Source: PWND01 sp964601515 | Lineage (GTDB): Bacteria; Bacteroidota; Bacteroidia; Bacteroidales; UBA7960 | Assembly: GCA_964601515.1 (NCBI GenBank) | Contig: CAZRNU010000097.1 | Coordinates: 1 to 11,352, forward strand | Length of the DNA: 11,352 nucleotides | Direction: 5' to 3' | In this document: positions 1-7,578 of the stretch, in pieces | Layout of the letters: the number at the start of each line of letters is the position of its first letter | How positions within the stretch are numbered: the first letter of the stretch is position 1 | Position numbers and translations under genes: made by a program | The notes under the pieces: model-generated | What the model saw: the letters and a program-made list of their open reading frames with translations, nothing else | Databases searched by the model: none | Told to the model about the DNA's origin: nothing

Positions 1-2
1 AA

Positions 3-22
3 AAAACCTCAGGAGTACTTGC
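3..22 (+). other. out-of-frame upstream remnant of the FdrA-like gene
   Basis: In the frame starting at base 3 these bases read K-T-S-G-V-L-A and then reach a stop (TGA at 24-26). FdrA proteins typically have a segment like K-G-L-L-V-M directly before the conserved G-P-D-C-G-T, so S-G-V-L-A followed by the M at base 23 resembles that segment if one base is missing between 22 and 24. This suggests the FdrA gene once continued upstream and lost its frame here. Only 22 bases are available, so the reading is weak. Confidence 0.4.
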
Positions 23-1063
23 ATGAGATTAAGTTGTGGAACTGATATAATTAACGGTGTTCCTTTAGCTTTTGCAAATGTTGTAAATAAAGGTGACATC
101 GGAATAGTTGCTGCATCTGGAACCGGCCTGCAGGGAGTTAGCGCAATTATTTCCAACAATGGCGCAGGAATTTCTCAAGCTATTGGAACCGGCGGAAGGG
201 ATGTTAAGAAAGAAATTGGAGGTATAATGTTTATTGAAGCATTAAAAGTTCTGAACGCTGATGATAACACAAAATGCATTGTTTTGATAAGTAAACCACC
301 TCATCCAGAGGTTCTTGATAAAATTGCTAAAGAAATTAAAAAGATTAAAAAACCGGTTGTAGCAATGTTTATTGGCGGAGATACTGATGCTATTTCTAAA
401 GCAGCAGCAATTCCAGCTGCAAACTTGGAAGAAGCTGCTTTGATTGCTGTCGGAATTTCTAAAGGTAAAAACATAAGCCAAGCTAAAGAGATTATTGATG
501 ATAGAATGAAGGAAATCTCTAAAACGGCCGGTAACCTTTCTAAAAAAACAAAAGGTAAATATATTCGTGGATTGTTTAGTGGTGGAACCTTGTGTGATGA
601 AGCTCAGCTTATTCTAAAGGATTCATTAGGATTTGTATATAGCAATACTCCTTTGAATGAAAAGTTTAAACTGGAGAATGTCTATAAAAGCAAAGAACAT
701 ACAATTCTTGATTTAGGTGATGATGAATTTACTTCAGGCAGGCCGCATCCAATGATCGATTTTTCGCTCAGAAATAAAAGAATACTGGAAGAAGCAGCAG
801 ATAAGGAGGTTGCTGTTATTTTATTAGATGTTGTTTTGGGATATGGCTCTCATATTTCTCCGGCATCAGAACTTGTTCCGGTTATAAAATCTGCAACAAA
901 AGTATCTCCGGATTTGTTATTCATTTGTTCGGTAACAGGCACAGACGGAGATCCCCAAAACAGAAGAGAAGTTATTAAGCAGCTTGAAAATGCAGGTGTT
1001 GTTGTTATGCCATCTAATTTCGCCGCAGCAAAGCTTGTAAGTGAAATTATAGCTATTAAATAG
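23..1063 (+). CDS. fdrA: FdrA-like protein, CoA-ligase fold; N-terminal part missing or frameshifted
   Basis: This 346-residue frame matches the central and C-terminal part of FdrA, a family related to the alpha subunit of succinyl-CoA synthetase. In E. coli, fdrA works with ylbE and ylbF as the oxamate carbamoyltransferase of allantoin use, making carbamoyl phosphate from oxalurate. Visible family marks are CGTxIINGVPLAFANV (residues 5-20), the nucleotide-fold loop ASGTGLQ (31-37), GTGGRD (55-60), DLGDD (230-234), GRPHPMID (239-246) and TGTDGDPQ. Full FdrA proteins have about 550 residues, so roughly 150-180 N-terminal residues are absent. The usual G-P-D before C-G-T is replaced by R-L-S. 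An AGGAG at 11-15, seven bases before the ATG at 23, could act as a ribosome site, but the upstream bases look like coding sequence in another frame. It also lacks the short C-terminal tail of E. coli FdrA; a similar segment opens the DUF1116 protein downstream. Function is likely carbamoyl or acyl transfer with that partner, if the gene is still active. Confidence 0.85.
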   Translation: MRLSCGTDIINGVPLAFANVVNKGDIGIVAASGTGLQGVSAIISNNGAGISQAIGTGGRDVKKEIGGIMFIEALKVLNADDNTKCIVLISKPPHPEVLDKIAKEIKKIKKPVVAMFIGGDTDAISKAAAIPAANLEEAALIAVGISKGKNISQAKEIIDDRMKEISKTAGNLSKKTKGKYIRGLFSGGTLCDEAQLILKDSLGFVYSNTPLNEKFKLENVYKSKEHTILDLGDDEFTSGRPHPMIDFSLRNKRILEEAADKEVAVILLDVVLGYGSHISPASELVPVIKSATKVSPDLLFICSVTGTDGDPQNRREVIKQLENAGVVVMPSNFAAAKLVSEIIAIK

Positions 1064-1088
1064 GTCTTTAAATATAACAATTAAAATT

Positions 1089-1145
1089 ACACCGTGTAAC
1101 ACTGTGCAAACATTACGAAACACTGTGTAATAATAAACACTGTTT
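1089..1145. repeat. four imperfect ACAC-N-GTGT repeats
   Basis: Four copies of a nine-base odd palindrome lie within 57 bases: ACACCGTGT (1089-1097), ACACTGTGC (1099-1107), ACACTGTGT (1120-1128) and ACACTGTTT (1137-1145). The second and third are preceded by AA. They fill the space between the FdrA stop and the start of the GxxExxY pseudogene. They may be binding sites, or the 5' edge of a small mobile unit that carries the GxxExxY gene. No matching copies were seen after the pseudogene. Confidence 0.65.
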
Positions 1146-1168
1146 AAAAAATAAAAACAGTTACTGAA

Positions 1169-1538
1169 ATGGAGATTAATGATGTAACAAAAGAAATACT
1201 TGATTCAGCATATAAAGTTCACACAGCACTTGGTCCTGGTCTTCTGGAATCAGCCTATAAGACATGCCTTGCTTATGAACTAAAGAAGAAAGGTCTTAAG
1301 GTAGAAGAAGAAAAACCTGTGCCGGTAGTTTACGAGGAGGTTCATTAAACTGTGGTTACAGAATTGATTTACTTGTAGATGACATGGTAATTATTGAATT
1401 AAAAACCGTTGACTCCTTTTGTGACGTACATTTTGCTCAAGTATTAACATATTAAAATTTAGCAATAAAAAAATTGGGCTACTATTTAACTTCGATGTAA
1501 AAAGCCTAAAAGATGGAATTAAAAGATTCATTCTATAA
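1169..1538 (+). pseudogene. GxxExxY-family protein, broken by two single-base deletions
   Basis: From the ATG at 1169 the frame reads M-E-I-N-D-V-T-K-E-I-L-D-S-A-Y-K-V-H-T-A-L-G-P-G in two stretches, with G-L-L-E-S-A-Y, the GxxExxY signature, shortly after. It stops at TAA 1346-1348. The protein resumes one frame away at 1345 with L-N-C-G-Y-R-I-D-L-L-V, then V-I-I-E-L-K-T-V, matching the PD-(D/E)xK-like core (D and ExK). It stops again at 1453-1455, and resumes in the third frame at 1455 with K-F-S-N-K-K-I-G-L-L-F and ends at TAA 1536-1538. Each break needs one lost base, near 1343-1344 and 1453-1454. Apart from these the roughly 124-residue protein is complete and close to the family length, so decay looks recent, or the indels are sequencing errors. 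The family is frequent in Bacteroidota and its role is not settled. Confidence 0.85.
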
Positions 1539-1547
1539 AAAAACATT

Positions 1548-2951
1548 ATGTCTATAAACACCCTTTTTAATAAAAATCTTAAAGTAATCAACACCGGATT
1601 ATCTTCATTTAAAGATAATCTTGACAAAGTTGGCGCTGAGTCTGTTCATGTAAAGTGGAAACCTCCCGTTGATGTTGACCCCAAGTGTCTTAAAACAATT
1701 ATTGAGAATAAGAAAAAGATTGATGAGGCTAATCAGAAGGCTCTTGAAATAATACTTAATGGAAAACCTGCACTCGTTGGGATGGATATTGCAATAAACG
1801 TAATTCCGGGCATGAAAAAGAATCTAATTCTTCATTCCGGACCCCCAATTACTTGGGACAGAATGTGCGGACCCACTAGAGGTGCAATTATTGGAGCTCT
1901 TATTTATGAAGGTTTGGCAAAAACACCTGAAGAATCAGAAAAGCTTGCCGCGTCAGGGAAAATTGAATATGCTCCTTGTCATGAGCATTCTTCTGTTGGG
2001 CCAATGGCCGGAATTATTTCTGCTTCTATGCCGGTTTTTATTGTAAAAAATGAAACCAACGGCAACCTTGCTTTTTGCACTCAAAACGAAGGCCTTGGGA
2101 AAGTTTTAAGGTATGGAGCATTTAGTGACGATGTTATTGAGAAGCTTAAGTGGATGGAGAAAGTTATGTATCCAATTCTGAAGTCCTCCATTGAAAAGCT
2201 TGGGAAAATTGACATCAAAAATCTAATCGCTCAAGCTCTTCATATGGGCGATGAGGTTCACAACAGAAATCGCGCGGGTACTTCGCTGTTGTACAGGACA
2301 TTAGCTCCTGCAATTGTTGAAACAGCACCAAACAAAGAAGATGCTATCAAAGTATTAAATTTTATAAATGGCAACGACCATTTTTTCCTCAATTTATCAA
2401 TGCCTGCAGCCAAATGTTGTTTAGATGCAGCAAGAAATATTCCTTTTAGCAGTATTGCTTTGGTTATGGCTCGTAATGGAACTGACTTTGGAGTCCAGCT
2501 GGCCGGAACCGGCGACAAATGGTTTGTTGGCGAAGCTTTAGTGCCTGACGCCTTATTCTTCCCCGGATATACCAAAGATGACGCTAATCCGGATATTGGT
2601 GATAGCGCGATAACTGAAACACTAGGACTGGGTGGATTTGCTATTGCCTCCGCTCCGGCTATCGTTCAGTTTGTTGGAGGAACTGCCAGTGATGCAGTGC
2701 AATATACTATGGATATGTACGAAATTACGGCAGGAGAAAATAATGTTTATCAAATTCCTTATCTCAACTTTAGAGGCACTCCAACAGGAATTGACATTAG
2801 AAAAGTTATTGAAAAAAACATTACTCCTTTTATTGACACCGGAGTAGCACATAAAAACCCCGGCGTTGGGCAAGTTGGTGCAGGCGTTTTAAGTGCCCCA
2901 ATGGAGCCGTTTAAAAAAGCCTTTGAGGGATTAGGTAAAGAATTTATTTAA
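1548..2951 (+). CDS. DUF1116 protein (YlbE/YahG family), probable transcarbamylase subunit
   Basis: The 467 residues match the length of YahG (about 470) in the DUF1116 family. In E. coli the homologue YlbE acts with FdrA and YlbF as oxamate carbamoyltransferase. Conserved stretches are GMDIAINVIPGM, SGPPITWDRMCGP (about 97-109), EYAPCHEHSSVGPMAG, HMGDEVHNRNRAG (232-244) and a C-terminal GVGQVGAG. The first 35 or so residues (LFNKNLKVINTGLSSF, then VHVKWKPP) resemble the tail that ends E. coli FdrA, and support the ATG at 1548 because nothing of the domain lies upstream. It follows the FdrA gene after 484 bases that hold a pseudogene, and precedes the cyclase gene by 37 bases. The expected role is carbamoyl transfer from a ureido acid to phosphate. 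The true substrate is not visible from sequence, and no DUF2877 (YlbF-like) partner or carbamate kinase lies in the window. Confidence 0.9.
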   Translation: MSINTLFNKNLKVINTGLSSFKDNLDKVGAESVHVKWKPPVDVDPKCLKTIIENKKKIDEANQKALEIILNGKPALVGMDIAINVIPGMKKNLILHSGPPITWDRMCGPTRGAIIGALIYEGLAKTPEESEKLAASGKIEYAPCHEHSSVGPMAGIISASMPVFIVKNETNGNLAFCTQNEGLGKVLRYGAFSDDVIEKLKWMEKVMYPILKSSIEKLGKIDIKNLIAQALHMGDEVHNRNRAGTSLLYRTLAPAIVETAPNKEDAIKVLNFINGNDHFFLNLSMPAAKCCLDAARNIPFSSIALVMARNGTDFGVQLAGTGDKWFVGEALVPDALFFPGYTKDDANPDIGDSAITETLGLGGFAIASAPAIVQFVGGTASDAVQYTMDMYEITAGENNVYQIPYLNFRGTPTGIDIRKVIEKNITPFIDTGVAHKNPGVGQVGAGVLSAPMEPFKKAFEGLGKEFI

Positions 2952-2988
2952 AACAAAAATCAATTTTATAAACTTAAAAGTTATCGTT

Positions 2989-3801
2989 ATGACTAAAGAA
3001 GATCTTTTTAAAATGATGAGTGAAGCAAAAATTTATGATTTAACTCAACCTCTTAGTATTCATACTCCACCTTGGCCAAGCTATATGCCATTGCAATTGC
3101 AATATTTCAAACGTATTGCAGGTGCGCATATGGGACAAGGTGCAAACGGTCAAATTATGACAACCAGCCACCACGTTGGAACCCATATCGACGGTGAAAT
3201 ACATTTTCACTCAAGCGGCCGCTCAATCGGAAATACTCCTCTTGATTTCTGGTATGGCCCCGGAGTTGTTGTAGATATTTCTGATGAAGTTGAAGACTAT
3301 AGCCTTTATTCTCCTGAAATGATTATGAAAAAAGTTGAAGTAAAAAAAGGAGATATTCTTATAATCAACACAGGCTATCATCGTTATGCTTGGGATCAAC
3401 CACAAAGCGACGAAGTAAGATATTTTGTAAATCACCCCGGGCCAAGTCCGGAATTTCATAAATGGGCTTTAGATATGGAAATAAAGTGGATTGGTGTTGA
3501 CTGCGGCAGTGCAGATCATCCTATGAATACAATTATCCGCGACTGGCATCCAAAAAGATTTAAGGAAGCAGAAGCCAAACTCGTTGCAAAGTATGGCAAA
3601 AAATGGGACGAAATGTTCCCTCCTGAAGAATATTATCAGGTAATGCATCTTAAACTATTTCCAAAAGGACTGGTTCATGCAGAAAATATTGGTGGCGACA
3701 TTAACAAAGTAAACAACAAGCGCGTTTGGATTGGCCTGTTTCCAATAAAAGGCATTGAAATGGAATCAGCAATGTGCAGGGTAATTGCAATTGACGCTTA
3801 A
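2989..3801 (+). CDS. cyclase-family metal-dependent hydrolase
   Basis: This 270-residue protein belongs to the cyclase/kynurenine-formamidase family, which includes isatin hydrolase and arylformamidase: Zn- or Mn-dependent enzymes that open cyclic or aryl amides. The family metal motif HxGTHxDxPxH appears as H62-V-G-T-H66-I-D68-G-E-I-H72, so the metal-binding His and Asp are kept but the usual Pro is Glu70. A later GVDCGSADHP (about residues 169-178) matches the family's second conserved block. It is followed by a long charged stretch of about 45 residues (RDWHPKRFKEAEAKLVAKYG and onward) which the shorter family members lack. No signal peptide is seen, so it is probably cytoplasmic. It is placed between the DUF1116 gene and the molybdenum hydroxylase genes. 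I infer it opens a ring made by the hydroxylase, producing the ureido or amide acid used by the neighbouring enzymes. Substrate is unknown. Confidence 0.88.
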   Translation: MTKEDLFKMMSEAKIYDLTQPLSIHTPPWPSYMPLQLQYFKRIAGAHMGQGANGQIMTTSHHVGTHIDGEIHFHSSGRSIGNTPLDFWYGPGVVVDISDEVEDYSLYSPEMIMKKVEVKKGDILIINTGYHRYAWDQPQSDEVRYFVNHPGPSPEFHKWALDMEIKWIGVDCGSADHPMNTIIRDWHPKRFKEAEAKLVAKYGKKWDEMFPPEEYYQVMHLKLFPKGLVHAENIGGDINKVNNKRVWIGLFPIKGIEMESAMCRVIAIDA

Positions 3802-3830
3802 CTTGATACTATCATTTAAAATGATTTTTT

Positions 3831-4712
3831 ATGGCTATTCCCTATGAATTTGGCTATGAAAAGCCTTTGAATATTGAAGAGGCAATTCAACTGCTTGGCA
3901 AGCATGGAAAAAATGCCCGAGTATTAGCCGGAGGTACTGATTTGGCTAATGAAGTTAAACAAGGTTTTAGAGTTCCCGAAGTTTTAATAGACATCAAAGG
4001 AATTGAATCTCTAAAAAAGATTGAAATTATTGAAGATAGATTGCACATCGGTGCTTTAGTTACTTTTAATGAAATCCTTGAATCGAAAGCAGTGCAAGAT
4101 AATGCTTACATCTTATATGAAGCTGCCGGCTTGGTAGCTTCAAACGGTGTGAGAAATCGAGCTACAATGATTGGAAATATCTGCTCGGCTGTTGCATGTA
4201 TGGACAGTGCAGCCCCATTGTTAGTCCATGATGCTACAATACATTGCTTAAGCGTTGACGGACAAAGAGATGTTGCCGCACAAAAATGGTTTGTGGAAAA
4301 CAGAAAAACAGCAATAAAAGAAAAGGAGCTAGTAACCCATGTTTCTATTCCTATTCCAAAATTAAAATATGCCGGTGCTTATCAAAAAATGATGCGCTAT
4401 TCAGGAGAAGACTTGTCGCAGGCAAATGTCGGAGTATTGCTGTTTTCTGATGGGAAATGCAATGTTGCTTTTGGCTCTGTTGGACCAATTCCCAAACGTT
4501 CACCAAAATTAGAGGCGTTTCTGAAAGAAAAGGGCATTAATCCTCAATCTATTGCCGAAGCAAAAGAGATGATTAGTAAGATTATAGCTCCTATAACGGA
4601 TGTCAGGGCTACTAAAGAATATAGAATGCACATGACAAAGGTTATGTTTGAAAGAGCCGTAAACACAGCAGTTGAAAGATTAAAAAAGCCAAAACTAATT
4701 ACTAAAAAGTAA
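3831..4712 (+). CDS. molybdenum hydroxylase, FAD-binding subunit (CoxM/XdhB-type)
   Basis: The 293-residue protein is the medium, FAD-carrying subunit of a xanthine dehydrogenase-family enzyme. It passes electrons from the iron-sulfur subunit to an acceptor. The first FAD loop is LAGGTDL (32-38), and the second is the TMIGN motif (112-116) with the following C-S-A-V-A-C-M-D-S-A-A-P-L-L segment, close to the usual T-I-G-G-N-I pattern. The C-terminal CO-dehydrogenase-flavoprotein-type domain covers about 170-285, with Y-S-G-E-D-L-S-Q-A-N-V and G-S-V-G-P-I-P. No extra 4Fe-4S insertion, as found in 4-hydroxybenzoyl-CoA reductase, is seen. The start at 3831 gives the usual family N-terminus. The iron-sulfur gene follows four bases after the stop, so the three subunits are surely co-transcribed. 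Confidence 0.92.
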   Translation: MAIPYEFGYEKPLNIEEAIQLLGKHGKNARVLAGGTDLANEVKQGFRVPEVLIDIKGIESLKKIEIIEDRLHIGALVTFNEILESKAVQDNAYILYEAAGLVASNGVRNRATMIGNICSAVACMDSAAPLLVHDATIHCLSVDGQRDVAAQKWFVENRKTAIKEKELVTHVSIPIPKLKYAGAYQKMMRYSGEDLSQANVGVLLFSDGKCNVAFGSVGPIPKRSPKLEAFLKEKGINPQSIAEAKEMISKIIAPITDVRATKEYRMHMTKVMFERAVNTAVERLKKPKLITKK

Positions 4713-4716
4713 TATT

Positions 4717-5175
4717 ATGAAGAAGATTTCATTTACTCTCAACGGAGAATTGCGTTTTATATATGTTGCTCCTAATGAGGTACTTCTTGAAGTACTTCGC
4801 GATAAAATGGGTGTGAAAAGCCCCAAATGCGGATGTGATAGTGGTGATTGCGGCGCTTGCACGGTTATTCTAAATGGGAAATCGGTAAGAAGCTGTCTTA
4901 TTTTTGCTATCGAAGTTGACGGCCAAGACATTCTTACTCTTGAGGGAATATCTAAAGATGGATTAACTCCATTACAAACAGCTCTCAATGACAGGAATGC
5001 ATACCAATGCGGATATTGTGCTCCCGGAATGATTCTTTCAGTTACCGAACTGATTAAAAAAAATCCTCACCCTTCTGAGCATGAAATTAAGGAGTCTATC
5101 GCAGGAAATTTATGTCGCTGTACCGGTTATAAACCTGTAATTGACGCTGTTTTGGAAGTAACTAAAAAGCATTAA
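4717..5175 (+). CDS. molybdenum hydroxylase, [2Fe-2S] subunit (CoxS/XdhC-type small subunit)
   Basis: This 152-residue protein is the small iron-sulfur subunit, of normal family length (about 150-165). It carries two [2Fe-2S] clusters between the molybdenum centre and FAD. The plant-ferredoxin-like N-terminal cluster uses C40, C45, C48 and C60 (GDCGAC and RSC). The C-terminal helical cluster uses C98, C101, C133 and C135 (QCGYCAPG and CRCTGY). An extra Cys38 lies before the first set. All eight ligands are present, so the subunit should be functional. No twin-arginine signal is present at the N-terminus, so the enzyme is cytoplasmic. It lies four bases after the FAD gene and three bases before the molybdopterin gene. 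Confidence 0.96.
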   Translation: MKKISFTLNGELRFIYVAPNEVLLEVLRDKMGVKSPKCGCDSGDCGACTVILNGKSVRSCLIFAIEVDGQDILTLEGISKDGLTPLQTALNDRNAYQCGYCAPGMILSVTELIKKNPHPSEHEIKESIAGNLCRCTGYKPVIDAVLEVTKKH

Positions 5176-5178
5176 ATC

Positions 5179-7521
5179 ATGGAAGATCATAAATTTATTG
5201 GGCAATCAGCTATTAGGGTTGATGGAAAAGAAAAAGTATCCGGAGCAGCTCTTTACACAGACGATCTGGAATTTGGCCCAGACTTGCTTTATGCCGAAGT
5301 TGTTGAAGGTCCGCACGCCCACGCTATGATTCTCAGTATTGACACTTCTGAAGCTGAGAAAGTACCTGAAGTTTTGGCGGTTGTTACCGGCAAAGACTTT
5401 CCTTACAACTTTGGTCTTTATATGCAAGATCGATTCATCTTTGCTCAGGATAGAGTAAGATTCTTTGGAGAGCAAATTGCAGCAGTTGTTGCTCGCACAC
5501 CTCAAGCTGCGAAAAAAGCCGCAAAACTTGTGAAAGTCAGCTATGCGCCTCTGCCTAAGGTTCTTAGCCCTATTGACGCTGTGAAGAAAAACGCAGATTT
5601 AATCCATCCTGATTTGGAAAATTATAAGCATGTTCCATGGTTTTTTCCAAAACCAAAATCGAATATTGCTCATCATAGAAAAATACGTAAGGGTGATGTT
5701 GATAAAGGGTTTAAAGATGCTGATTATGTATTGGAAGATACTTATGAAGTGCCTCGCTACTCTCATTGTGCAATAGAATACCATGCAGCAGTTGCAAAAT
5801 ACGATCACTCCGGGCGACTTACTGTTTGGGCATCTTCGCAATCTCCTCATACTCAGCGTAATTTATTTGCTAATGCTTTGGCACCTCTTGGGTTAAAACA
5901 TAACGATGTTAGAGTTATAGCACCTCACGTTGGTGGTGGTTTTGGCTCTAAAGCCGGCGTTACAATGGAAATTATTGCTGCTGCCGTTGCAATGAAAGTA
6001 CAAGGACATCCTGTTAAAGTTCTGTGGAACCGTGAAAGAGAATTTTATAACACTTACCAAAGATTAGGCGTTGTTGCAAAACTAAAAATTGGAGTTAAAA
6101 AGGACGGTCGTATCACTGCGCTGCACCACGAGCTTTTCTGGGATGCAGGCGCTTATGTAGAATATGGCGCTAATGTTGTTAATGCTGTTGGTCTTTCTGC
6201 AATCGGACCTTATAAAGTCGAAAATGCATCTATAGACTCATATTGTATCTATACAAATCTTCCACCTGGCGGTCCTTATCGTGGTTTCGGTTATTCTGAG
6301 TTTCTTTTTGGATTGGAATCTCATATGGATCGTATTGCAAAACATCTTGGCATTGATTCTATTGAAATTCGCCGTCGTAATGCAATAAAAGAAGGCGACT
6401 TAACTGCTTACGGAGCGCACATGAATCCTAACGGATTGCTTCAGGCTATAGATGCCGTTGAGAAAGAAATTAAGTGGAGCGAGAATCTTATACCTTCCAG
6501 TCCGGATGTTGCTATTGGAAAAGGATTTTCTCTTTTCTGGAAGGCTCCGGCCATGCCGCCTAACGCATCTTCTTCATGCTTTCTAAAAATGAATGAGGAT
6601 GCAAGTATAAATCTCCTAGTTTCAGGAATGGATCTTGGTCAGGGATTTTTAACTGTTATGGCGCAAATAGCAGCAGAGATATTGTCTGTTCCAACTTCAA
6701 AAATTAGAACAGAAAACCCCGACACCGATCGTAATCCTTACGAATGGCAAACAGTAGCTTCTCACATCACTTGGGGATGCGGCAATGCTGTTAAAAAAGC
6801 CGCATTAGATGCAAGAGATCAGATTTTTGATCTTATTGTTAGAACAAAATTTCTTCCTAAAGACATGCTTTACCTTGAAGATGAAAAGGTTAAATGCAAG
6901 TCTGACCCGAATTTTGAACTGGCATTAAGGGATTTTGTTATAAATGGAATTCAAATGGAAGATGGAACTTTTAAAGGAGGCCCAATTATAGGTAGAGGCT
7001 CTTTTATGCCTGAATTTACTTCTACAAATGCAGACCCGGAAACAAGCCAAGGCGGACACCCGAATGTGCATTACACTGTTGGCGCTGCAGCCGCAATTAT
7101 TGAAATTGACAAGCAAACAGGCAAGGTGAAAGTGAAAAAAATTGTTGAAGCAGTGGATTGCGGTAAAGCACTAAACCCCAGCCTAGTTGATGGACAAATT
7201 GTTGGCGGTATTATGCAGGGTATTTCTACGGTTCTTTATGAGGATATGAAGTTTGATCATAGAGGAAAAATGTTAAACCCAAATTTTACTGATTATAAAA
7301 TTCCTACAGCTCTAGATATCCCTGATGAGATTATACCGATAATTATTGAAGTTGCTCAGCCTGATGGCCCATTCGGAGCTCGAGGAATGGGCGAACATAC
7401 AATGATTCCTGTTGCCCCAATGATAGCAAACGCCATTGATAATGCTATGGGTATTAGAATTATTTCTATGCCTATTACTGCTGAAAAAATATGTTTAGAA
7501 ATACTTAAAAAAACAGAATAG
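5179..7521 (+). CDS. molybdenum hydroxylase, molybdopterin-binding catalytic subunit
   Basis: The 780-residue protein is the large subunit of a xanthine dehydrogenase-family enzyme that hydroxylates a carbon next to nitrogen in heterocycles, using water and releasing two electrons. Residues about 18-125 form the hammerhead domain; the rest binds the molybdopterin cofactor. Visible motifs are VGGGFGSKAG (251-260), GPYRGFG (365-371) with Arg368 at the place of the substrate-binding arginine of xanthine dehydrogenase, DLGQGFLT (485-492), the glycine-rich G-R-G-S-F region, and PFGARGMGE, where Glu739 is the catalytic base. The AYxCSFR loop with the copper-binding Cys of aerobic CO dehydrogenase is absent, so CO oxidation is ruled out. 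Substrate cannot be read from sequence; purines, pyrimidines, nicotinate-type rings and other aldehydes or lactams are possible. It starts three bases after the iron-sulfur gene. No maturation chaperone (XdhC-like) gene lies in the window. Confidence 0.95.
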   Translation: MEDHKFIGQSAIRVDGKEKVSGAALYTDDLEFGPDLLYAEVVEGPHAHAMILSIDTSEAEKVPEVLAVVTGKDFPYNFGLYMQDRFIFAQDRVRFFGEQIAAVVARTPQAAKKAAKLVKVSYAPLPKVLSPIDAVKKNADLIHPDLENYKHVPWFFPKPKSNIAHHRKIRKGDVDKGFKDADYVLEDTYEVPRYSHCAIEYHAAVAKYDHSGRLTVWASSQSPHTQRNLFANALAPLGLKHNDVRVIAPHVGGGFGSKAGVTMEIIAAAVAMKVQGHPVKVLWNREREFYNTYQRLGVVAKLKIGVKKDGRITALHHELFWDAGAYVEYGANVVNAVGLSAIGPYKVENASIDSYCIYTNLPPGGPYRGFGYSEFLFGLESHMDRIAKHLGIDSIEIRRRNAIKEGDLTAYGAHMNPNGLLQAIDAVEKEIKWSENLIPSSPDVAIGKGFSLFWKAPAMPPNASSSCFLKMNEDASINLLVSGMDLGQGFLTVMAQIAAEILSVPTSKIRTENPDTDRNPYEWQTVASHITWGCGNAVKKAALDARDQIFDLIVRTKFLPKDMLYLEDEKVKCKSDPNFELALRDFVINGIQMEDGTFKGGPIIGRGSFMPEFTSTNADPETSQGGHPNVHYTVGAAAAIIEIDKQTGKVKVKKIVEAVDCGKALNPSLVDGQIVGGIMQGISTVLYEDMKFDHRGKMLNPNFTDYKIPTALDIPDEIIPIIIEVAQPDGPFGARGMGEHTMIPVAPMIANAIDNAMGIRIISMPITAEKICLEILKKTE

Positions 7522-7578
7522 GTGACAGGAAAAACTTATATAGAATTGCTAATCAGCCTTTAATGCTAGTTAAAAATT

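Noticed and set aside
1064..1547. CRISPR array suggested by the short repeats
   Set aside because: The repeats are nine bases long with irregular short spacing and sequence drift, and no cas genes are present.
5179..7521. Aerobic carbon monoxide dehydrogenase large subunit
   Set aside because: The order and fold are similar, but the AYxCSFR loop with the copper-binding cysteine is absent and GPYRGFG is found instead.
7522..7578. Possible promoter or terminator between the Mo-hydroxylase and CoA-transferase genes
   Set aside because: No TAnnTTTG element and no hairpin with a T-run could be seen in the 57 bases.
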